Counted from the first letter of the stretch, positions 34,691 to 43,498 are shown. The stretch: DNA of 56,561 nucleotides from Thermoplasmata archaeon (GCA_015063235.1 SUSW01000002.1:1-56561), one strand, 5' to 3'. A program made the numbers and translations. The notes: a model not told the origin generated them from the sequence alone.

Positions 34691-35673
34691 TGGAGTTCGG
34701 AAAGATACGTCCGGAATACATAGCGATCGCCGTCCTGTTCTTCGGCTTCTTAGTGAAACTGTACACTGTCGTTCCGATCCTTGAGTATCTCGATACCTTT
34801 TCGATTGCAGAGTTCATCTTCATCGAGGCAGTCTATTTGATCGGGATGTTCGCATTGGCCTTGTCCCGTAACAACGATCTGCACAGATGCCTCTTCGTCG
34901 GATCGCTTGTTTACAGCATCATCTATTTCATCACGGCATGGGACATGCTGTTCAAGTCATTCCAGTATTACGACAATCGGTTGGAGGTATTCGTGGAAGG
35001 CATACTGATGATAGCCGTGGGTCTCCTGATGATCTACAACATTGTGATGTACATCAGGAAGCTGTCGTCCAGTACTGCCATGATTTTCTATGCGCTGATC
35101 GCATCTCTGGTCCTCGAGATCATTCTGCTGATCTCATCATACAGGGATCTCAGGGACATCGAGTATGTCATCCGGTTCAATTGGGATAGCCTGCCTAACT
35201 ATCTGCTTTGCATATACCTGCTCGTGATCGTGAACAAGACGGAGATCAAAAGGAATACGCAGCTGTTCTCGGTTAGATCTTCTTTTAGGAAGATCGAGAA
35301 ATCCACATTCTTCCAAGGTCTGACCGTGGACCGTTCGGTGGTCGGAGAGATCAGAGGGCTAGACGGAAGCAACCTTTGGTGCGACAGATACGAGTTCCTG
35401 ATGAACTCATACGAGAAGGACGATTACAAGGCCGTGATGATAAAGGACGGGGACCGTACCCATGTCACGATAACGAACCGGGACGACACCACAGGCATGA
35501 ACGGTTACAGGTTCGATCTCCGCGGAGTGGTCCTCGATACAGGCGACATAGAGACATGCGATACCGTGAGACTGTACGATGAGGACGGTTATTTTGTTCA
35601 GATGATCGTCTCCGAGGAGTATGTGGACAGGAGCAGGGAGCCATCGCTCAAGGAGCGCCTGATGTCCCGCTGA
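34690..35673 (+). CDS. Membrane protein with C-terminal soluble domain (paralogue set, member 4)
   Basis: A 327-residue protein: about six membrane segments in residues 10-180, then a soluble domain with SNLWCDRYEFLMNSYEKDDY, THVTITNRDDTTGMNGYRF and TVRLYDEDGYFVQMIV. The last strand-turn-strand is shared with the other three members. The ATG overlaps the previous TGA. The role is unknown; the repeated layout suggests a membrane complex or sensor set. Confidence 0.65.
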   Translation: MEFGKIRPEYIAIAVLFFGFLVKLYTVVPILEYLDTFSIAEFIFIEAVYLIGMFALALSRNNDLHRCLFVGSLVYSIIYFITAWDMLFKSFQYYDNRLEVFVEGILMIAVGLLMIYNIVMYIRKLSSSTAMIFYALIASLVLEIILLISSYRDLRDIEYVIRFNWDSLPNYLLCIYLLVIVNKTEIKRNTQLFSVRSSFRKIEKSTFFQGLTVDRSVVGEIRGLDGSNLWCDRYEFLMNSYEKDDYKAVMIKDGDRTHVTITNRDDTTGMNGYRFDLRGVVLDTGDIETCDTVRLYDEDGYFVQMIVSEEYVDRSREPSLKERLMSR

Positions 35674-35732
35674 GATTCTTATGCAGACTTCGTGCGGAAA
35701 CAGTTGATATTTCATGACTGTATTTTATCATC

Positions 35733-37637
35733 ATGAACGGAAAGGCAGTCTTGTCAACAGCCGTCGTGCTGCTATTCCTGTTATCCTCATCAGCAGTGCT
35801 TACATCCCCTGCTTCAGCGGATCAGGTGACGGATGATACAGGGCTGCCATCTAGTTTCGATCAGAGGGATCTAGGCATCGTCACGCCTCCCAAATACCAA
35901 TATCCCTGGGACACATGCTGGGCGTTCGCGGGTACAGGTTCTGCGGAGACCGCCATCCTGTCAGCAATGGGCAGCACCTATGGAGAAACAGTATTGGATC
36001 TGTCGGAGAGGCACGTCGCATATTTCTCCAACAATTATGTCGATGATCCCATCACTTATACGCAGCAAGGGGAAGGTCTGCATGCGAGGTCCTCCGATCC
36101 CAACGCCCCGTTGGCAGCAGGAGGGGTTCCTTACAGTTACGCTCAATTCTTCTCTACAGGAGTCAGCCCGGTCCCAGAGACTTCTTATCCTTATCAAGGC
36201 AAGAACGGGGAGACGATGAGTCAATTCTATCAGGACCATGACCGTGCGGAGGTGGTGGTCAGGGAGGACAACAAGGATCTGGAGGATCTTATACCGTTCC
36301 TCATGGATGAGGAGAGGGAGAAGCTCTTCGATTCCTGGATAGAGAAAGGGCTTATTTTCCCCGAAGGAGTTGATGCGGAGAATTTCACCTTCGACGATTT
36401 CGTAGAGGCGGATATCGACTACCTGCAGCGTCAGTATCAGGAGCATGATGAGTACTCCGTGTACGATGATTGGAGCATAGTAATCGAAGGACGCAACGGC
36501 ACCACGGTATACACTATGAAGGACGGCAATAGGATGAGGGATCCGTGCAAGACGGAAGGATCGGCATGGATAGGTATCGACGAGGATGCTATGAATGCGA
36601 TCAAATCGGAACTCATGCTAGGGCATGGTCTGTCGATATCATATGGCGCAGGAAACAGAGGATACAACGATGAGTTCGGGACGTACTATCAGACGACCAC
36701 GATCGCCACCCATGCTGTTCAGATAGTAGGTTGGGACGACAGCATCTCCAAGGACAGGTTCGCATATGTCGTGGAGGATCTCAAGTTCATACCTGAGGGC
36801 GACGGAGCATGGCTCTGCAAGAACAGCTGGGGCTCCGAGACCTACGGGTATGATATCGGCGGAAAGACCTACTACAACGATTGGGGCATCAAGGATGAGA
36901 ACGGCAAACACACCGGATACTTCTGGCTGTCATACTATGACAGGTCCCTGAAGTATGTCGAATCTGTATCGTTCTCCGATAAGCTCAGCGGTGAGAACGG
37001 AAGCACATGTTACGTATACGATTTCCTTCCCGACGATAAGAACAGGTATTGCGAATATGGAACTCCTGCATCGATGTCGAACGTGTTCACAGCGGACAGT
37101 GATATGAAGATCACAGGCATCTCGGTAAGCACGCGCGAATACGGTAGCGATGTAAGCGTCAAGGTGTATGCGGATCCGGAATCCGCGAATCCCTCATCAG
37201 GCAAATTGATCTACGATACGGAATACAGCTATCCCTATGCAGGCATACATGTCATCTATCCCGATAAAACGGTCGAGATAAAGAAGGGTCAGAGATTCAG
37301 CGTAGTCTATGAGGAACACACTCCGGAAGGCAGATACGTCTTAGGCGTTAACTCGTATTCCAAAGAAGGGCTCAAGATCTACGGCGTATCAGTGATCAAC
37401 AGGGGAGAGAGCTTCCTGAATCTCGGAGACGGATGGAAGGATCTCGTCGACGAGATGGAGGGACTGGAGATATACGATCCCGGCCTCGCCATGGATAACT
37501 TCAGCATCAAGGTGTTCTCTGCCGATTTCCATTCGGAAGACGAACATCCGGAGTATATGGCGGTGCTGTTCGGGATCATAGCGGTCGGAGCGATCGTACT
37601 GCTTCTTGTCAGAAGACACCGAACAAAATACAGATAA
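35733..37637 (+). CDS. Surface papain-like cysteine peptidase (C1A) with C-terminal anchor
   Basis: A 634-residue exported protease. Residues 1-29 are a signal peptide (VLSTAVVLLFLLSSSAVL...ASA). The catalytic set is readable: Gln56 and Cys62 in YQYPWDTCWAFAGTGSAE, His in ATHAVQIVGWDD (about 329) and Asn in LCKNSWGSE (about 357). From about 420 to 600 there is a beta-rich region of the lectin-like type often attached to archaeal and clostridial C1 peptidases. A C-terminal membrane helix (AVLFGIIAVGAIVLLLV) and Arg/Lys tail anchor it. It probably degrades or modifies extracellular proteins. One of few TAA stops. Confidence 0.87.
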   Translation: MNGKAVLSTAVVLLFLLSSSAVLTSPASADQVTDDTGLPSSFDQRDLGIVTPPKYQYPWDTCWAFAGTGSAETAILSAMGSTYGETVLDLSERHVAYFSNNYVDDPITYTQQGEGLHARSSDPNAPLAAGGVPYSYAQFFSTGVSPVPETSYPYQGKNGETMSQFYQDHDRAEVVVREDNKDLEDLIPFLMDEEREKLFDSWIEKGLIFPEGVDAENFTFDDFVEADIDYLQRQYQEHDEYSVYDDWSIVIEGRNGTTVYTMKDGNRMRDPCKTEGSAWIGIDEDAMNAIKSELMLGHGLSISYGAGNRGYNDEFGTYYQTTTIATHAVQIVGWDDSISKDRFAYVVEDLKFIPEGDGAWLCKNSWGSETYGYDIGGKTYYNDWGIKDENGKHTGYFWLSYYDRSLKYVESVSFSDKLSGENGSTCYVYDFLPDDKNRYCEYGTPASMSNVFTADSDMKITGISVSTREYGSDVSVKVYADPESANPSSGKLIYDTEYSYPYAGIHVIYPDKTVEIKKGQRFSVVYEEHTPEGRYVLGVNSYSKEGLKIYGVSVINRGESFLNLGDGWKDLVDEMEGLEIYDPGLAMDNFSIKVFSADFHSEDEHPEYMAVLFGIIAVGAIVLLLVRRHRTKYR

Positions 37638-37705
37638 GGAACATCGGAAAAAAGACGGTGTTTTCAGTCCTTCTTCAGTATCGCAGCCGTTCGTATGATC
37701 ATCGA

Positions 37706-38314
37706 TCATTCTGCCTTCGGACCTTTATCCTTACCCGTCCTTCTCTTTCTTCTGTGAGGATAGCTTTTCTTCATCAGAGTAAACAACTCACGTCTAGTTT
37801 TCATCGTCGGTGTTTCGAATAAAGCGAAAGCAATCTCGAATACGTCATCATTCTTCAGATACGGGCTGATGAACTCTTCCTTGAACGAGAAGAGACGGTG
37901 CTGACCGTCAATGACATTTATCGTTCCGGCATACTCCTCATATTCATCAGGCTTGTTCGGGATGCATGTATAATATTGGGTGGTCTGAAACACCTGTCCG
38001 TCCTCTGTCGTTACTTTAACAGATTCGCTTTTTACTTCGATCTTCTTCTTGTATCTGTTAGCCTGTTTTGTAGAGATCATAATATTCGACGGAAGAATAC
38101 CTTTCTCTTCGCCGACATATTTTGCTACCTTTTGCAAATGCTTTCCTTTCAAAGGTCTCTGTGCATCCTGGACGTCGCCGACCTTGATATCATCTGTCAG
38201 ATGCACCAGTATTCTCGGGTCGGCCTTTCCTACATAGAATGTCTTTCCATTCTGTGTTATTTTTGTCAACAATACTTTCTGCACTTCGATCCCTCTTATT
38301 GCCTTCTGCAACAT
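37706..38314 (-). CDS. Truncated DGQHR-domain (DndB-like) protein
   Basis: A 202-residue protein with the signature INVIDGQHRLFSFKE and an N-terminal YVGKADPRILVHL/RPLKGKHLQKVAKYV region as in DGQHR/DndB proteins, which associate with DNA phosphorothioation systems and other defence loci. Those proteins are usually well over 300 residues; this one ends shortly after the DGQHR motif in a very basic tail (HRRKRRTGKDKG). No other defence gene is near, so it looks like a remnant or a minimal form. The ATG at 38314 is leaderless (GATATAAC about 29 bases upstream); the frame is open to 38497. Confidence 0.65.
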   Translation of the reverse strand: MLQKAIRGIEVQKVLLTKITQNGKTFYVGKADPRILVHLTDDIKVGDVQDAQRPLKGKHLQKVAKYVGEEKGILPSNIMISTKQANRYKKKIEVKSESVKVTTEDGQVFQTTQYYTCIPNKPDEYEEYAGTINVIDGQHRLFSFKEEFISPYLKNDDVFEIAFALFETPTMKTRRELFTLMKKSYPHRRKRRTGKDKGPKAE

Positions 38315-38439
38315 GCTGATGCTTTGAACTCTTGTGTTCGTTATATCAAGTACAATGCATTTGATAATTGTCCTGCAGTCGTTCAGGAGGTCGAGATAAT
38401 TCATTCTAAGATAACTAAACAGCTGTGAAAAAATACTGT

Positions 38440-39042
38440 TCAGTTCACCATCTTTTTGAATCCGATACTCACACCGTATTTTTCTTTCAATACCCATCTG
38501 AGACCTGTGTTTATCATGCCGTTGGACATGTTGTTTGCATCCTCCAGAGATATGATGTTGCTGGCTAGACAGTTCAGGAACATATGTACGAGACCTGATA
38601 CAATAACGGACAGGGTCTCTGCGGTCTGTGTATTGGGTTCTTCCACATTAATCTGGAGGTCATTGAACATCCTATCCTCGATATAAGAGCGATATCTCAT
38701 AGAGAACTCTGGATCCTTGTATTCCATGACCAATGGGATCAGGAATTTTTCATTCTCGATGAACAGCTCCTGGAAGCGCGGTAAGAACGATTGGAAATCA
38801 CGATCCTCATTGTTACTGGTCTCGAACAGGTCGTGGATCAGATCCATCTGTTTTTGTTTTATGGAATTCAGAACGTCATCGATATCATTGTAATAATAGT
38901 AGAACGTGGAGCGTGTGATATCTGCATTCCTGCAGACATCCTCTATGGTGACTCTCTTTTTCTCCTGTGATATGTACAGTTCCCAAAACGATTCCTGAAT
39001 GCCCATCATCGTTCTGTTTCTTGCTGCTTTGTAGGTCCCCAT
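38440..39042 (-). CDS. TetR-family transcriptional regulator
   Basis: A 200-residue regulator. The N-terminal helix-turn-helix reads KKRVTIEDVCRNADITRSTFYYYYNDIDDVL, the standard TetR pattern, followed by an all-helical ligand domain. GGAGAACAGCAA precedes the ATG. It diverges from the Cys-repeat precursor across 110 AT-rich bases, so it most likely controls that RiPP locus and possibly itself. Ligand unknown. Confidence 0.85.
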   Translation of the reverse strand: MGTYKAARNRTMMGIQESFWELYISQEKKRVTIEDVCRNADITRSTFYYYYNDIDDVLNSIKQKQMDLIHDLFETSNNEDRDFQSFLPRFQELFIENEKFLIPLVMEYKDPEFSMRYRSYIEDRMFNDLQINVEEPNTQTAETLSVIVSGLVHMFLNCLASNIISLEDANNMSNGMINTGLRWVLKEKYGVSIGFKKMVN

Positions 39043-39152
39043 TTGCTGTTCTCCAATTTCTTACATAATGATTGATTTTGTAGTATTTTATTTAAACTGA
39101 ATGATATTACATTAAATATTAAACAAAAAATTCATAGTTCGAGGTCATAAAA

Positions 39153-39323
39153 ATGGCACTTAAGAATCTATTTGGAACGGATTCCCCTTCATCAGCATGC
39201 GGCAGCGCATGCGGATCGGGTGACAAGAAGAGATCCTCTGCATGCGGAAGTGCCTGCGGCTCGGGTGACAAGAAGAGGTCTTCTGCCTGTGGCAGCGCAT
39301 GCGGTTCAGGGGACAAGAAATGA
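39153..39323 (+). CDS. RiPP precursor peptide with three ACGSACGSGDKKR repeats
   Basis: A 56-residue peptide: a 12-residue leader-like start (MALKNLFGTDSP) and three near-identical 15-residue units SSACGSACGSGDKKR (residues 13-27, 28-42, 43-56, the last lacking Arg). Each unit has two Cys spaced by three residues, six in all, ideal for thioether or similar cross-links. KK(R) at each unit end could allow cleavage into three copies. A radical SAM/SPASM enzyme follows 42 bases downstream. GAGGTC lies 6 bases before the ATG, and a TATA-like ATTAAATATT near 39112-39121. I recall a family called ACGX-repeat peptides with a dedicated radical SAM partner, and this fits; I cannot verify it here. Confidence 0.85.
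   Translation: MALKNLFGTDSPSSACGSACGSGDKKRSSACGSACGSGDKKRSSACGSACGSGDKK
39189..39320 (+). repeat. Three tandem 45-base coding repeats in the precursor
   Basis: Units at 39189-39233, 39234-39278 and 39279-39320 (last 42 bases). They differ mainly at third codon positions (e.g. TCATCAGCA, TCCTCTGCA, TCTTCTGCC), so the peptide, not the DNA, is being conserved. Confidence 0.9.
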
Positions 39324-39330
39324 ATCAAAC

Positions 39331-39352
39331 GGCCCTCTGAATCCAGGGGGCC
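39331..39352 (+). terminator. Hairpin between precursor and maturase (partial terminator)
   Basis: GGCCCT pairs with GGGGCC-type sequence (39331-39336 with about 39347-39352) around a 10-base loop, followed by ACTTTTCG. It may stop most transcripts so the precursor is made in excess over the enzyme, a common RiPP arrangement. Confidence 0.5.
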
Positions 39353-39365
39353 ACTTTTCGATATC

Positions 39366-40406
39366 ATGGATTATTTTGCTTTTCAATTGCACATCACCGA
39401 AGCCTGTGATCAGCGTTGCAAACATTGCTACATCTACTCTCTCGGCAGCCATGCCAGATTCACAGAGATGCCCCTGAAGGATATGGTGGCAGTCTTGGAC
39501 AATATCAAGGAATTCTGCAGGAGGGCTAACCGTCTTCCTTATCTGTACATAACCGGCGGAGATCCGATACTTCATCCTGATTTCTGGTCATTGGCGGATA
39601 TTCTGAGGTCCGAAGGGATCCGTTTTGCGATATTGGGCAATCCGTTCCATCTGACCGAAGATGTATGCAGGAGACTGAAAGATTGCGGTTGCTGTAAGTA
39701 TCAGCTCTCCCTCGACGGTCTGAAAGAGACACACGATGAAATCAGACAGCCCGGATCTTACGATTCCACGATGGATGCGATACCGCTTCTGAGAAATGCA
39801 GAGATAGATGTCGCCATCATGACAACGGTCTCCAAATGGAATGTAAAGGAGATTCCTGAACTTATCGACGAGGTCGTTAGGAACAAAGCGGATATCTTTG
39901 CATTTGCCCGTTACTGTCCGTCGTTGATGGATAGGGATACAACCTGCGATCCCATGGAGTACAGGGATATGATGGATAAATGCTGGAAGAAGTTCGAGCA
40001 GTACAAGGATTTGGACACGTATTTCAATCTGAAGGATCACCTCTGGACTTTGTACAGATACGAGATCGGGGATTTCGATCCTAAAGAGTTCCCTGATGAC
40101 GAATATGTGTATGACGGATGCAACTGCGGCAATTCCCATCTTACCATCCTGTCCGATGGTGCCGTATATGCATGCAGGAGGATGGAGAGCAAGGTGGGCA
40201 ATGCCCTGACAGACGATCTGTACGAACTGTTCACAGGACCCAAAATGGATGCATACAGAGTGTACGAGAATTTTGAGAAATGCTCCAAATGCGAGCTGCT
40301 TCGTTTCTGCAGAGGCTGTCCGGCCGTTGCCAAAGGGTATCATGGGAATATGTATGCAGCCGACCCCCAATGCTGGAAGGTGATTCAGATTGATGAGGGC
40401 AGTTAA
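39366..40406 (+). CDS. Radical SAM/SPASM peptide maturase
   Basis: A 346-residue enzyme expected to modify the adjacent Cys-repeat peptide. The SAM cluster motif is Cys14-x3-Cys18-x2-Cys21 (CDQRCKHCY), followed by ITGGDP near 62-67. The C-terminal SPASM region has eight cysteines (252, 254, 270, 306, 309, 315, 318, 336), enough for two auxiliary Fe-S clusters. This layout is that of sactipeptide/ranthipeptide-type maturases, which join Cys sulfur to a carbon of another residue. The exact bond is unknown. No separate RRE domain is evident. It overlaps the next gene by 14 bases. Confidence 0.88.
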   Translation: MDYFAFQLHITEACDQRCKHCYIYSLGSHARFTEMPLKDMVAVLDNIKEFCRRANRLPYLYITGGDPILHPDFWSLADILRSEGIRFAILGNPFHLTEDVCRRLKDCGCCKYQLSLDGLKETHDEIRQPGSYDSTMDAIPLLRNAEIDVAIMTTVSKWNVKEIPELIDEVVRNKADIFAFARYCPSLMDRDTTCDPMEYRDMMDKCWKKFEQYKDLDTYFNLKDHLWTLYRYEIGDFDPKEFPDDEYVYDGCNCGNSHLTILSDGAVYACRRMESKVGNALTDDLYELFTGPKMDAYRVYENFEKCSKCELLRFCRGCPAVAKGYHGNMYAADPQCWKVIQIDEGS

Positions 40407-41343
40407 GATAGACAGGATAACCCCGGCTGAGGATGTGTCGCTGACGGAAGTTCCCATACCTTCAGTACGTCCGGGATGGGTCCTGGTGAAGGTCAAGGCC
40501 TTCGGGATGAACCATTCTGAGAAGATCCTGAGATTAGGGGAGATTGAGGCCGACTATATCTCCAGACCTGTGATCCCTGGTATCGAATGCGTAGGCGAGG
40601 TAGAGGATCCCTCGGATACCGCTCTGAAGAAAGGGGACAGGGTCATCGCGATGATGGGCGGAATGGGACGTAATTTTGACGGTAGCTATGCAGAGTATGC
40701 ATTGCTCCCTATACATCATATCTTCAAAGTGGAGACGGACCTTCCGTGGGATGAATTGGCTTCTATTCCCGAAACCTATCTTACCGCATGGGGATCCCTA
40801 TTCGATTGTTTACAGCTGAAGAAAGGCGAGACCCTGCTGATCCGCGGAGCGACCTGTGCTTTAGGATACGCAGCAATAGATATTGCGAAAGCATTGGGGT
40901 GCAGGGTCATAGGGACGACCCATCGCGAAAGCAAACTCGGGCTTCTGAAAGGAATCGACGAAGCGATCCTGGATGATGAGAATCTTTCCGATAAGGGTCC
41001 GATAGCCGACAAGGTCCTGGACCTTGTAGGCCCCAAGAGTATTCTGGACTCATTACGTACAGTGAAGAAGGGGGGCATTGTATGCGATACGGGAATTCTC
41101 GGCGGTGTTTTCGAACTGAACGGTTTCGACCCTATCAAAGACATCCCTAACGGAGTCTATCTCACCGGATATTTCAGCAACTATCCTACTCAGGAAATGG
41201 TGGATAGCATCTTCCGGTTCATACATGACTACGATCTTCATCCGACCTATGCAAAGCGCTTTGATTTCATGGACATCCGTGATGCCTGCATAGCATTGGA
41301 CGAGGGCAGGACGAACGGAAAGATCGTCGTCGTCATGAACTGA
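40393..41343 (+). CDS. MDR-superfamily quinone oxidoreductase-like protein
   Basis: A 316-residue NADPH-dependent oxidoreductase of the zinc-free medium-chain type. GMNHSEKILRLGEI, PVIPGIECVGEVED and AWGSLFDCLQLKKGETLLIRGAT show the family, with a Rossmann loop variant GATCALGYAAIDIAKALG. It lacks the zinc-binding cysteines. The ATG lies 14 bases inside the end of the maturase gene, so the two are translationally coupled, and a tailoring role on the RiPP is possible. It may also be an unrelated redox enzyme. Confidence 0.82.
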   Translation: MRAVKIDRITPAEDVSLTEVPIPSVRPGWVLVKVKAFGMNHSEKILRLGEIEADYISRPVIPGIECVGEVEDPSDTALKKGDRVIAMMGGMGRNFDGSYAEYALLPIHHIFKVETDLPWDELASIPETYLTAWGSLFDCLQLKKGETLLIRGATCALGYAAIDIAKALGCRVIGTTHRESKLGLLKGIDEAILDDENLSDKGPIADKVLDLVGPKSILDSLRTVKKGGIVCDTGILGGVFELNGFDPIKDIPNGVYLTGYFSNYPTQEMVDSIFRFIHDYDLHPTYAKRFDFMDIRDACIALDEGRTNGKIVVVMN

Positions 41344-41401
41344 TTGAAGCAATGTCGTACGATCTCTGTGGGATAATCATCTCAAGTGTTTTTTGAAGTC
41401 A

Positions 41402-41986
41402 TCATCTAATAAGTTTGATGACCTTCGTCGGGACTCCTCCGACCACCGTGTTTGCCGGTACATCCCTGTTCACCACCGCGCCCGCGGCAATCACGGCATT
41501 GTCGCCAACATTCACTCCGCGCAGTATCGTGGCGTGTGAGCCTACCCATACATTCTTTCCCAGTTTTATCGGGGAGACATAGTTGTCATGCCTGTGCTCT
41601 GGTTCGAGACCGTGATCTATAGTCGCGAACACAACCTGATGTCCGATGAAACATCCGTCCCCTATGGTTATCCCGCCCTGGTCCTGAAAGCAACACCCTG
41701 AGTTGATGAATACTCCCTTTCCGATGGTAAGGTTCTTCCCGAAATCAGCATAGATTGGAGGGAATAAGCAGAAGTCTTCAGGCACATCCTTCCCGATGAG
41801 TTCTGACATCAACTCGCGCAGTTCATCTTCCTCGTGGAATCCGGTGTTGATCCTGGATGTGACCATCTGTGCTTCCCGAGCATATTTCCTCAGTATGCTC
41901 TGTCCGCTTTCGCTTTTCGTGGTTTTCCCTGCATTCAGATCAGTAAGCAACTTCATAAGTTCAGGGTCGTTGTTTCTGCTGTCCAT
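41402..41986 (-). CDS. Sugar O-acetyltransferase (LacA/Maa type)
   Basis: A 194-residue left-handed beta-helix acetyltransferase. The N-terminal helical part ends in LFPPIYADFGKNLTIGKGVFIN, then hexapeptide repeats (ITIGDGCFIG, VWVGSHATILRGVNVGDNAVIAAGAVV) and the catalytic His in ATIDHGLEPEHR. The end VPANTVVGGVPTKVIKLI is standard. It acetylates a sugar or similar hydroxyl. It converges on the MDR gene, so its link to the RiPP locus is only positional. A decayed relative is at 24770. Confidence 0.87.
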   Translation of the reverse strand: MDSRNNDPELMKLLTDLNAGKTTKSESGQSILRKYAREAQMVTSRINTGFHEEDELRELMSELIGKDVPEDFCLFPPIYADFGKNLTIGKGVFINSGCCFQDQGGITIGDGCFIGHQVVFATIDHGLEPEHRHDNYVSPIKLGKNVWVGSHATILRGVNVGDNAVIAAGAVVNRDVPANTVVGGVPTKVIKLIR

Positions 41987-42118
41987 GTAGGGGTATCGCT
42001 CTGTGTAGGTTATCTTCTTTTCCAGGCAATTATTATGAAGAAGCAGACTGGGAGCATGGCAAAGTCAATCGTATTTGACGGACTCAGGTATTAATAGTCG
42101 TAATGTGTAATAATTTTT

Positions 42119-42970
42119 ATGACAAAAGGAATCTTGGGCTTGATAGCCTGTCCGATGGTTGACGACAATCTGGTCTACAGCCTCAGTAAGGACAGCGAAG
42201 AGAAGAACATAGTGATCATCGACAACGATAACAACACCTCGATCAAGTCCAAACTGGCCAAGGCAGACATCCCATTTTCGATAGTCGCATGGAACGACAT
42301 CCTTTCCCGCAACTACAAGCTGGATGGAGACAGATACACCATCCTGATCTACATGACCAATCTAGGTCTGCATGCGGAACCGGAAAAGCTGAAATCCACC
42401 GTTGAGAACCTTGCCACCGAGATGCAACCGTTCGTCGACGCCATCGGATTCTACCTGGGTACCTGCGGTAACTATGAATGGAGCCCGGCCAGATGGTGCA
42501 AGGAGAAGGGATTCAAGCCGTCCGCCACATTCCACGATTGCAACGGCTGCCTTTGTCATGACTGCGTAGGGATAAACATCGCGGGCGGTCCGAAATACAA
42601 CGAGATGCAGAAGAAGTATGTAGGTTACTTCTACGTATTCCCCGCCATGGCCTCGAACTGGGATGAATTCAACGCCGCGGATTCCAGCAATTCCGCCGCA
42701 ACCGAGGAATCCCTCACTCCGGAGATGAGGGAGGTGTTGGGCATCGAACCAGGGCATGACGGATACATGAGATGGTTGTTCAGTCTCGGAGGATATGAGT
42801 ACATCCTGAAGATCGATACCGGCTTGGGAGATCAGGAACAGTACGAGAAGGATCTCCAGAAGATCTCTGAGAGGATGCGTCTCAAGATTAAGATACCGGA
42901 AGAGAATTGGGCAGACCTCCAGCCAACGAACGATCTCTACAACGAATGTAAATCCTTCCTGCAGGAGTGA
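42119..42970 (+). CDS. DUF1638-like protein
   Basis: A 283-residue protein whose start (GILGLIACPMVDDNLVYSL, then IVIIDNDNNTSIKSKL) resembles DUF1638, a family frequent in methanogens and near corrinoid methyltransferases. A Cys-rich stretch (FHDCNGCLCHDCVG) suggests metal binding. The function is unknown. The start is leaderless, about 27 bases after GTATTAATA. It forms an operon with the Rrf2-type regulator 4 bases downstream. Confidence 0.6.
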   Translation: MTKGILGLIACPMVDDNLVYSLSKDSEEKNIVIIDNDNNTSIKSKLAKADIPFSIVAWNDILSRNYKLDGDRYTILIYMTNLGLHAEPEKLKSTVENLATEMQPFVDAIGFYLGTCGNYEWSPARWCKEKGFKPSATFHDCNGCLCHDCVGINIAGGPKYNEMQKKYVGYFYVFPAMASNWDEFNAADSSNSAATEESLTPEMREVLGIEPGHDGYMRWLFSLGGYEYILKIDTGLGDQEQYEKDLQKISERMRLKIKIPEENWADLQPTNDLYNECKSFLQE

Positions 42971-42974
42971 TGGC

Positions 42975-43472
42975 ATGCACGTAGATTCTGAGTTCACGGT
43001 CGGGATACACATACTGGCCTGCTACGGGATCTTGGCGGATTCAGGAATCACAAGCAGGGAACTAGGGCTCAGCATCGGATGCAACTCTGCGATCGTGCGC
43101 AAGGTCATGGCCAAACTCAACAGAGCTGGGCTTCTGAAGTCGGGGATGGGCAGAGCGCAGACCGTGCTTGGAAGACCTGCGGAGAGCATCACACTGAAGG
43201 ACGTGCTTATAGCTACCGAGGAAGAATCAGCGAGCGATGTGTTCAACATGTATCCTGCTGTGGAGAAGTGCCCTCTGAGCCGCGATTTGCGCAAGGTGTT
43301 GATTCCGTATTTCCAATCAGCTTTCGATGCCATGCTTGGGGAACTTTCGCATGTGACGATAGCCGACATCATGTCCGAATTCCCTAAGGACAAAAGCGAG
43401 TACCCCATCTACGTATTGAAGCAACAGGAGTTGAACCGCAGAGATAATGATGAAGCAAACCATGAGAACTGA
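42975..43472 (+). CDS. Rrf2-family regulator without Cys triad
   Basis: A 165-residue winged-helix protein. HVDSEFTVGIHILACYGIL and NSAIVRKVMAKLNRAGLLKS correspond to Rrf2 helices, and the ALVGRP-type wing reads VLGRPAESITLKDVL. It has a single Cys in the effector region (EKCPLS), as in YwnA-like redox or non-cluster members, so it probably does not carry an Fe-S cluster. It shares a transcript with the DUF1638-like gene and likely regulates it. Confidence 0.75.
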   Translation: MHVDSEFTVGIHILACYGILADSGITSRELGLSIGCNSAIVRKVMAKLNRAGLLKSGMGRAQTVLGRPAESITLKDVLIATEEESASDVFNMYPAVEKCPLSRDLRKVLIPYFQSAFDAMLGELSHVTIADIMSEFPKDKSEYPIYVLKQQELNRRDNDEANHEN

Positions 43473-43498
43473 ACAGTACAGCCGATGAGAATTTACAG

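Noticed and set aside
39189-39320. Three regular repeats that could suggest a CRISPR-like array
   Set aside because: The units are contiguous 45-base coding repeats without spacers, in frame with an ATG and stop, and differ at third codon positions.
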